Shown piece after piece: positions 57,201 through 64,000 of a stretch of DNA of 64,000 nt (positions within the stretch are counted from its first letter, which is position 1; every line of letters starts with the position of its first letter). Origin of the DNA: Desmodus rotundus (lineage: Eukaryota; Chordata; Mammalia; Chiroptera; Phyllostomidae); NCBI RefSeq assembly GCF_022682495.2, contig NC_071391.1:83058154-83122153 (forward strand). The letters are read 5' to 3'. Position numbers and translations under genes: made by a program. The notes under the pieces were generated by a model. The model was given only the letters and a program-made list of their open reading frames with translations. It did no database searches and was not told the origin of the DNA.

Positions 57201-57488
57201 AATGACCTTCTGGGTCTCTCTTTATGGCCATTTTTTTTTGAAGTCTATTTTGTCTGATATGAGTATTGCTGCCCTGGCTTCTTTTTCCTGTCCGTTTGCT
57301 TGGAAAATTTGTTTCCAGACCTTCACTTTCAGTCTGTGTAGTTCTTCTGTCCTGAGGTGGGTCTCTTGTAGGCAGCATATGTGTGGGTCATGCTTTCTTA
57401 TCCATTCAGCTATTCTATGTCTTTTGATTGGAGCATTTAATCCATTTACATTGAAGGCTATTATGGATAGGTAGTTATTCATTGCCAT
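54261..57488 (-). pseudogene. ORF2 of L1 D, internally deleted
   Basis: Starts MAMNNYLSIIAFNVNGLNAP at 57488. The endonuclease is readable through 56701 ([10 protein letters not shown]). Near 56351-56353 the sequence jumps from the RT region to the linker, removing roughly 590 bases of the RT N-terminal part. RT active site FADD is intact near 55983-55994, and the C-terminal cysteine-rich domain ([18 protein letters not shown]) lies near 54660-54700. Frameshifts occur elsewhere. Confidence 0.86.
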
Positions 57489-57537
57489 TTTTTCATACCT
57501 GTGTTTCCCCCCCTCCCCTCTCTTTTTCTTCCTTTTC

Positions 57538-58452
57538 TTAAAGCAGTCCCTTTAGCATCTCTTGCAGAGCTGGTTTGGTGGAAGTGTATTCTTTTAGACT
57601 TCTTTTGTCTGGGAAACTCTTTATTTGGCCTTCTATCTTGATTGAGAGCCTTGCTGGGTACAGTAGTCTTGGTTGCAGGCCTCTGGTTCTCATTACTTGG
57701 AATATTTTTTGCCATTCTCTTCTGGCTTGGAGTGTTTCCATTGAGAAGGCAGCTGCTAACCTTATTGGGGCTCCCTTGTATGTTACTTCTTGTTTCTCCC
57801 TTGCTGCCTTTAAGATCCTCTGTTTGTCTCGGAATTTTGCCATTTTAATGATGATCTGTCTTGTAGTGGGCCTCTTTGGGTTCCTCTTGCTTGGGACTCT
57901 CTGTGTTTCATGGATTTGGGTGACTTTTTCTCTCCTCAGATTAGGGAAATTTTCCATCATGACTTTTTCAAACAGGTTTTCTATCCCTTGCTCTTCTTCT
58001 TCCTCTTCTGGTATCCCTATTATACAGATATTGTTACGTTTCATGTTGTCCTGCATTTCCCTTAATCCCTCTTCATTTTCTGATCTTATTTTCCTTTTCT
58101 TGGTCTTTCTGGGTCTTTTTTTCTACTTTGTTCCAGCTCGCTCTTCCAATCCTCTGCTTCATCGAGCCTGCTTTTGATTCCTTCTACCTTGTTTTTCAGT
58201 TCAGAAATTGTATTCTTCATTTCCTCTTGGCCCTTGTTTCTATTTCCTTTTTCATGTTGATATACTTTGCAGTGAGTTCATTATAGTTTCCCTGTAGTTT
58301 CTGGTAATTCTCTGTGAACTCAGTGAGCTTCCTGATAACCATTGCTTTGAACTCAGTATCTGAGAGTTGACTTGCCTCTATTTCATTTAGCATTTTTTTT
58401 CTGAGGATTCCTCCTTTCCTTTCATTTGGGGATTGTTTCTTTGTCTTCCCAT
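57538..58452 (-). pseudogene. ORF1 of L1 D
   Basis: Starts MGRQRNNPQMKGKEE at 58452. It is shifted out of frame in an A-run about 60 bases later. The RRM and C-terminal RNA-binding domain are open as one 172-codon frame (58056-57538: IIGIPEEEEEEQGIENLFEK, RQIIIKMAKFRDKQRILKAA, RLAAAFSMETLQARR, ending LQEMLKGLL). It is the best preserved ORF1 C-terminal half in the window. Confidence 0.88.
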
Positions 58453-59099
58453 TGTTTGTGAGACTCTTCTTGTTAGCCTCTGCTTGTTCAATTGACCTGT
58501 TCTGACTCCTTGGGTTTATGGTGTGAACTTCTATGGTAGAAGATCTGTGAGATTCTGTGGTTCAGTCTCCTTAATCTCATGAGCTCTTTGGTCTTGGGCT
58601 GTCATTTATGGTGGCTCTCTGTATGTCTTTGGGTTTTGATTGTTGTTGGGTCTTTCTTTGGTGGGTCCTTCCCTCCAGCTTGTTAACTGAGGGTCACTCA
58701 TTCCACCACCTCTTATAGTCTATTGTGCAGGTGTGGACAGTTTGTGTTGAAGCTAATACTTCTGTGAGTACAAGATTTTGAGGCTTGTCTCTCGCTCTTG
58801 TTCAGTTGTTTGTTGTGGGTAATGTCTCCACCGTTTAGTTGCATTTCCAGATCGGTCCTGGGTTGAGGTTAGTGTGTCTACCACTCTCTTCTTCATGTTC
58901 TCCTGTTGTTATCTGTTAGTGGTTCCTTTGTTGGTGGGTTTCCTCTTCCAGCAGGTATACTCGTGTTCACTGCTCCTACCTTGCAAGTTCTCTGGAGTAG
59001 CAAAGTGAAATTTGTCTCACTGTCTCAGTTGTTGGGATGACCCCTCTTTGGTTCTAACTCTGGTATTTTCACAGCTCCAGGTTTTATTGTCTAACCTGT

Positions 59100-59400
59100 G
59101 GGAAAAGAAGAAAAGAAAAAAGGAAGGAAGGAAGGAAGAAGGTAGAAAAAAGGAAAGGAAGGAAGAGGAGTAAAAAATGATAGAAAGAAAGAAAGGAAGA
59201 AGGAATTTGAAAATATTATTTTAATTGAAAAAAATTAAGAATAGAAGGAAGGAAGAAGAAATAAAAGAAGAAAGAAGAAAAGAAAGGAAGAAGGAATGTT
59301 AAAAAGTTTTTTTAATTGAAAAAATAAATAAATAAAAGCAGGAAGGAAGAAGGAATAAAAGAAGCAAGAAGGACAGAACGGAAGAAGGAATTAAAAAATA
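59100..59400. repeat. Purine-rich tandem array in L1 D 5' UTR
   Basis: Three imperfect units ending 'aaggaagaaggaat' (near 59205, 59300 and 59392), separated by 'ttttaattgaaaaa' blocks. On the L1 sense strand it is a pyrimidine tract, matching the tracts at 9738-10018 and 41540-42540. Confidence 0.78.
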
Positions 59401-60270
59401 ACAGTCTTCTGCTGGCTTTAAATGGGTTAAGCGGGTTCTGCTGGTCTTCCTGGCTGTGTCAGGCTGAGGAGGGATTGGTTTTGCTTTTCTCCCTTCCTGA
59501 GCCTCACTCTTCGCTGTTGTCCAGCCTCCAGCCCAGTTCCTGAGTGCCCTTCTGTGCCCAGTCTAGGCCTTTAGTTCACCAGTTTTACTGGCTTTGAGGT
59601 ACACCAATTAGGGGCAACTCACACACTGCATTCTTGCTTTTTGCTGTCCTAGATGCTAGGGACTCTCAGCGCCCCTTCAGGGTAGTTTAGCCTCCCCACT
59701 GAGTCAAGTCTTTCTGGGGACTGCCAACTCCCCAAACCCTGCAACTCACTTCTGTGGGGCATTTCCACCTTCCTTCTACAGAGCCTGCCGGCCCTGCAAG
59801 GTTCTGGGTGCAGCTGCCCAGCTGCAGATCTGGTGCATAATGACCCCAGGGCTGTGGGGCTAGTGGTGTAGGAGGAGGCAGCTGCTGCGGAGAATTCCCT
59901 AAATAGGTGCCAGGTGCCTCTTTTTTCTCATTTTCTTTCTGAAAAATTCCTCCTATTCAAGCCTGCGGGTCCAAAGAAGCACCTATCCTCTCACACAGAG
60001 TAGCCTGGCTCTCTCCCAAGAATCTTGCAACAGACCCGCCTGGCGCCGGACCTGGGGCTACAGCTGCCCTGGTCCCCACACTGGTCCCAGGCACCTTATT
60101 GTCCTTAAACACTCTCCTTACTGTCTGATTTTTCAATGTCCTCTATAATTTTTGGTCTCCAATCTTCATATATGCTGGGATATTGTTGGTTGTTCACTCT
60201 GTTCCTCAGAAGATTGGCTAGGTGTTTCACTGGTGCACAGAGGAAAGTAGACTTCACTCCCACCTATCTT

Positions 60271-60690
60271 CCTCCCCATAATCTATTCTCTTCCTTTCTA
60301 GATTTGTCTATATGTAGACACTTCACATGAATGAAATCATATAATGTGTAATCTTTCGTGACTGGCTTCTTCTGCTTAGCATACGTTTCCAAGTTTTAGG
60401 TTTATTAATTCTTTCATCTATTCCTTTTATTGATGAATAATATTTTGTTGTTTGGATAGATATACTACATTTTTTGTATCCATTCCTCAGGTGATGGATG
60501 TTTTAGCTGTTGCTCTTTGAGTAAGGCTGCTATGACCATTCATGCAGAAGTTTTTGTGTGGGCATTTGTTTTCATTTCTCTTGGGTAGATATCTAGGAGT
60601 GTAGTTGATAGGTCAAAACTCTGTTTATCATTGTGAGGAACTGCCAAATGGTTTTCTGAAGTGGCTGCACCATTTTACATTCCCATGTTT
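60271..60690 (-). repeat. Old L1 (right part), ORF2 C-terminus antisense
   Basis: Resumes from 53812-54005: 'catgaatgaaatcatataat', 'attgatgaataatattttgt', 'tagttgataggtcaaaactc'. Ends abruptly at 'cattttacattcccatg'. Confidence 0.7.
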
Positions 60691-61208
60691 GTTTATTTTT
60701 ATACTAGTAGAGGACAGATATGCCTGCATTTAAGAAGGCTTGTGTGCTGCCACCCTTCAAGTCCGGGCAGGTTCATGGTATTCATGGAGATAGAAAAATA
60801 TTCACAGAGCCATTGGGATGTCTGGCATGCCTTTATTCATGGATGGGTGAGCTGCAGACTGCATCTATCTGCCTGTCTCATGTCATGGCCCTTGCTCCCC
60901 AGCATGGCACCCATCTTGGCACCTGTCCCGTTGCATGTCTCCCATCATCATGCCCCAACAGGGAATCCCTATTTGTTTAAGTACTAGAGGGGAACAAAGC
61001 CAGAAAACTGCCAGAACATTACATAACATAATATAATTCTGCACATGCGAGCCCACTTCAGTTATGGGAACAGTTTATCTGACCCAGTCTCAAGACTATG
61101 AGAACAATAGTTATCAGGCCCCTCCAAGGCTATGGGAACACTGCTTCCCTTAGTTACCCAGACCCAGATGAGGAAGCCAGACTGCCTCCACTTATCCTTT
61201 AATCCACC
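60691..61208 (-). repeat. Candidate 3' LTR of the ERV
   Basis: On the minus strand an A/G-rich tract ('gaaacccagaaggggtgg', near 61204-61225) is followed by ~520 bases. These contain a TATA-like 'acttaaacaaatagg' and a poly(A) signal AATAAA (plus-strand 60832-60837). Position downstream of pol/env fits a 3' LTR. Exact ends and a duplication were not found. Confidence 0.38.
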
Positions 61209-62480
61209 CCTTCTGGGTTTCTCACCTTACAGTCTACATGAGGAAATCTTCTGTGAGGTCCCTTGGTGAGGAGGGCAGAGCCCTGCACCCATAATCCACA
61301 ATAGCAGTACAAGCTATAGCAACAAGCAAGGAAAACACAAGCACTGCTGCAGCAGCAGTACAAGGCTCAACAGCATACAGCCAAAACACAGGCAATCAGG
61401 ACACCCCTAGGTACAACAGCCAGTCCAATTTCCATACAAGTAAGGCCACTCATGTGGGCCACCCACCCAGAGGATCCCAGTGGGAACAGCAGCCCTCACA
61501 CTATTCTGTGCCTCCCAGCAATGTCCAGGAATATGGGTCTGACACAGACCTGTTGGAGTCCAGCCCACCTGTGCTTGTCCTTTGGAGTTCTCAGTGCAAA
61601 AGTGCACTGGTCCAGCCAGCTCCACAGCCTCAGCTGTGAACCACCCCAAGCCATCCCATATGGAGTGGCCGCTTAATGGCCTGGGCCAGTCATACCACTC
61701 TTTTGCCCCAGTGTAGATGTTAGTCCAGGTACCATTCTACAAGGGATGTTCACTGTTCTACTGGTTTTGAAGCTAAGTCCAATTTGAGACAGCAGCAGGA
61801 GAGATGTACCACGGGAGGCCAGCCAACATGCTCAGGGAGAGTTCAGTGCAGACCCAGCACATTGATTGGTCAGCCACTGAAGCATAGGTATGAACTCATT
61901 CTACTAAGGTGTTAACTTGTACTCTAAAGGCAAAAAGACAGAGCAGTTAGAGGTACTCATAAAGGCAAGTCACAACCCTCAGGCAATATACAAGCAAGCT
62001 TCTGGTCAGTTGATAAGACAGTGGCTGGCAGAGGGGGTCTTCCTGGGTGTGAATACTAGACCTTTTGTGCCTCAACTGTGGGCTCAGCCTCTCTGCAACA
62101 ACAGGGGAGAACTTATAATTGGCCATAGGGAAATCACAAAAGTGCCACAAAAAAGCATTTCATGGTTTGCTGGCCCTGGATATGTCACCTTTAAGCCTGG
62201 GGCCATGTCCTAATTACCCAGGGCACTATTTGTAAGTTTCTCTCTACCCCCTTGGCCCCAAGGGGCAACAAGAGCCACCCAGCTCATGTGGGGGGCTTTG
62301 ATTTCCCAAGGCCACATCCAAAGTGGCTGTTTGCCCTCGCTCTAGGCCCTCTGAAGTGGGCAAGAAAATATTTCCCTGTTTTCCCATGCCTGGTTTCAGC
62401 AAGGCATCTTAGTCTGTACCTGTGGCTGAATTAGAGCTGCAGTCTGGTGGAACAGTGCTTCTACCAGAGCTGTGCCCCAC
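61209..62480 (-). pseudogene. ERV region after pol, with env-like stretch
   Basis: Between the integrase and the candidate LTR. Most of it has no long frame. The minus-strand frame 61649-61407 (80 codons) contains a tryptophan/glycine pattern (GILWVGGPHEWPYLYGNWTG) and several cysteines. This recalls the conserved segment near the end of the surface subunit of retroviral Env proteins. Stops and frameshifts flank it. If it is env, it is a remnant only, without a recognisable fusion peptide or transmembrane part. It could be an unrelated frame. Confidence 0.42.
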
Positions 62481-63090
62481 CTCCAACTCCTCTCATTTAG
62501 AGTCCGGAGGATAGTCTATAAACGTTTCATCCAACCCCTCAGTGTAGGGGTGGCAGCTGCAGCTCACAGGCCCTGCTTTAAGAGACCATTGTACTGTTCA
62601 ATCATTCTAGCAGCTTGGGAATGATAGGCCACATGGAATTTCCAGTCAGTCTGCAAGTCTAGAACCCACTGTTGTACCAAGGCCCCAATAAAATGTGTCT
62701 CCTGATCACTTTCAATGATTAAGGGTCATCTATAAGCAGCATACAACTGCTCCAATGCAGCAATTACTGCTTTCTGATCTGGGTGCTATGCAGGATAAGC
62801 AGCTAAAAGTCCTATGGCTGTATCTACAGCTGTAACAGCATACTTATATCCCTCTGAACTAGGTAGGGGCCCAATTACAACCACCTACCACCGGGTCAGT
62901 GGTACCCGTCCCCACACTACATGTCCAGAAGTTCCCACAGGCATTCGGGGATGCTCTCACAAGCAGATAACACAGGTCTCACAAGCTTCTTGTGCCTCTG
63001 CCAATGTAACAGGTAACCCTCAAGTTTTGATGGTAGAACACGTGGTCTTTTGCCCAGCATGTAAGAGGTGATGGTGGCACTGGGCTACTT
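62481..63090 (-). pseudogene. ERV integrase remnant
   Basis: Read on the minus strand: a CETCVIC cysteine pair of the zinc-binding domain (near 62970-63000), then IGPLP with the expected first catalytic aspartate region replaced (VVV before IGPLP) next to a stop, then SDQETHF (second catalytic aspartate) and MIEQYNGLLKQGL (catalytic glutamate) near 62575-62620. Several in-frame stops. The integrase was of the DDE type but is inactive. Order RNase H-integrase-env fits an ERV. Similarity in style to class III (ERVL) pol is from memory. Confidence 0.72.
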
Positions 63091-63737
63091 TCCTTCCTGA
63101 GGGACTGGTAGGTACTATTTCTAGCCACTGCACCTTGGGTAGAGTATTAGCCTCATCATTCCCAGGGGAAGCAAGAGGTGCATATCCAGTAACATGATAT
63201 ACAGTGATCTGTTTCTGGTGGCTTAACTCTCATAAGTCTTTCCACAAAGCCTGTCTCCACAATGGTCTATGCATAACCATCAATTTACTTGTATGCCAGG
63301 TACAGACCCATAATGTTAGCTCCTGGTACATTGCTCAAATATCTTTGCAAATAGTCAGAGGCAGTGTCTCATTGGCTGCCACAAGCCATATGGCTAAGTT
63401 CTGCCCATTGGCTGTTCTGTTCCACACCACTGTCAAACCAGATCATCTCTGTTTCTGGTTGAATTGCTGTGGCAGTCTACGCTACCCAGCAAGGTACACT
63501 GGACCCATCAGTGTACCGTGCATCCGACGGAATAGGCGCCTGCCCTTCCTGGAAGGGGCTTCCATCTCTTCTATGGAGAGGAACAGTAGATTTCTCATCT
63601 ACATAAATAACTGGACCTAACACTTCCTGTAGCTCAGTCCTCAAAGGGCTAGTGGACAGAGTACTCCTTTGTTGCAGATAGGCCACCCACTTAGCTAATG
63701 TGGACATCTGAGCCGTCCCACTATGAGGCTTGGCCAT
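63091..63737 (-). pseudogene. ERV RNase H domain remnant
   Basis: The minus-strand frame 63737-63477 is open for 86 codons and includes the tether region (LAKWVAYLQQRSTLSTSPL) and YTDGSS, with the first catalytic aspartate of RNase H, near 63498-63515. It then stops. Further on, in broken frames, are HVTGY and GNDEAN motifs (near 63130-63200), the last RNase H block. RNase H removes RNA from RNA-DNA hybrids during reverse transcription. This copy is dead. Confidence 0.75.
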
Positions 63738-64000
63738 CCAGTCCCTAACCTACTTACCCTGCAATGGGATATGTGGTCCTAACTGTCAAGAGGACAGTTC
63801 CTGTTATGGCCACCACGGCCAACAAGGCAGCATATACTGCAGCCAAGTGCTTTTCAGTCAAGGAGTACTGTACCTCTGTTCCTTCCATAGTTGGGACCAG
63901 AAACCCAAGGGTTAATGTAGCCATTCCAATCGCTGCCACAAACCACATCCAAAGCCTTCCTGTTTCACATGCACATCTAGCTCAAAGGGTCTAGCAGAAT
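63738..64000 (-). pseudogene. ERV reverse transcriptase, C-terminal part, cut by window edge
   Basis: The 64-codon minus-strand frame (63948-63754) contains SLTEKHLAAVYAALLAVVAI and TVRTTYPIAG, the connection segment between RT and RNase H. The catalytic part of RT lies beyond the window end. The pattern resembles ERVL-type pol; the class call rests on recall, not on a search. Confidence 0.65.

Larger units (their letters stand above)
54011..60270 (-). mobile_element. L1 D, nearly full length, nested in an old L1
   Basis: On its own strand: 5' UTR from 60270 (~1.8 kb, with a purine-rich plus-strand block at 59100-59400), ORF1 (58452-57538), ORF2 (57488-54261, ~0.6-kb internal deletion), C-rich 3' UTR and T-run at the left. 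The 5' end starts about 17 bases inside the start seen in the deleted L1 at 8464. The flanks 'aatctactttctttg' and 'aatctattctcttcc' could be a decayed duplication. Its 5' UTR shares the ~60-bp opening with the 8.5-kb element. Confidence 0.87.

Noticed and set aside
60661..60987. 108-codon open frame MAAPFYIPM...
   Set aside because: It spans the end of an old L1 and the candidate ERV LTR; no protein resemblance.

Overview
The window is mammalian nuclear DNA, most likely from a bat. Three copies of a tRNA-derived SINE of the bat Ves type (a pol III A-box-like 5' end, a 'ctggttcgattcccagtcagg'-like core and a T/C-rich tail) lie among LINE-1 (L1) copies and other mammalian repeats (MIR, L2, MLT1 LTRs). 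I see no intact host protein-coding gene, no confident exon and no functional RNA gene. Nearly all long open frames are pieces of retroelement genes or antisense frames of stop-poor L1 5' UTRs.

Layout. 1-408 is the 3' end of an L1. 2143-18478 is one very old minus-strand L1, cut by a series of later insertions: an MLT1 LTR, another L1 3' end, a Ves SINE, an 831-bp solo LTR, an internally deleted L1, a short L1 tail, a possible retrocopy and three L1 derivatives that have ORF1 but no ORF2 (half-L1/HAL1-like). 18479-24287 is mostly unique DNA with MIR, L2, another old L1, a Ves SINE and a mariner-like MITE. 24303-36263 is a full-length plus-strand L1 (B). A younger minus-strand L1 (A, 24737-30851) sits in its 5' UTR, and A itself carries a 573-bp solo LTR in ORF2. 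36279-39812 is unique DNA with a Ves SINE and old repeats. 39830-47885 is a third full-length plus-strand L1 (C) with an unusually long 5' UTR. 47903-53811 is mostly unique DNA with MLT1 LTRs and small DNA transposons. 54011-60270 is a fourth L1 (D, minus strand), lying inside an old L1. 60691-64000 is the 3' half of a decayed minus-strand endogenous retrovirus: reverse transcriptase end, RNase H, integrase, an env-like stretch and a candidate LTR. It resembles class III ERVL by its pol.

How the parts relate. Autonomous L1s (A-D) once supplied ORF2 protein, the reverse transcriptase/endonuclease that can move other RNAs. The HAL1-like elements, the Ves SINEs and the possible retrocopy fit cargo moved in trans. 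The target-site duplications (TSDs) reported here make the order of nesting readable. All L1 genes here are broken, so nothing in the window looks able to move today. The most interesting parts are the HAL1-like trio and its shared ORF1 stop, the ORF1-to-ORF2 joined L1, the tandem-repeat L1 5' UTRs, and the ERV whose ERVL-like pol is followed by an env-like frame.
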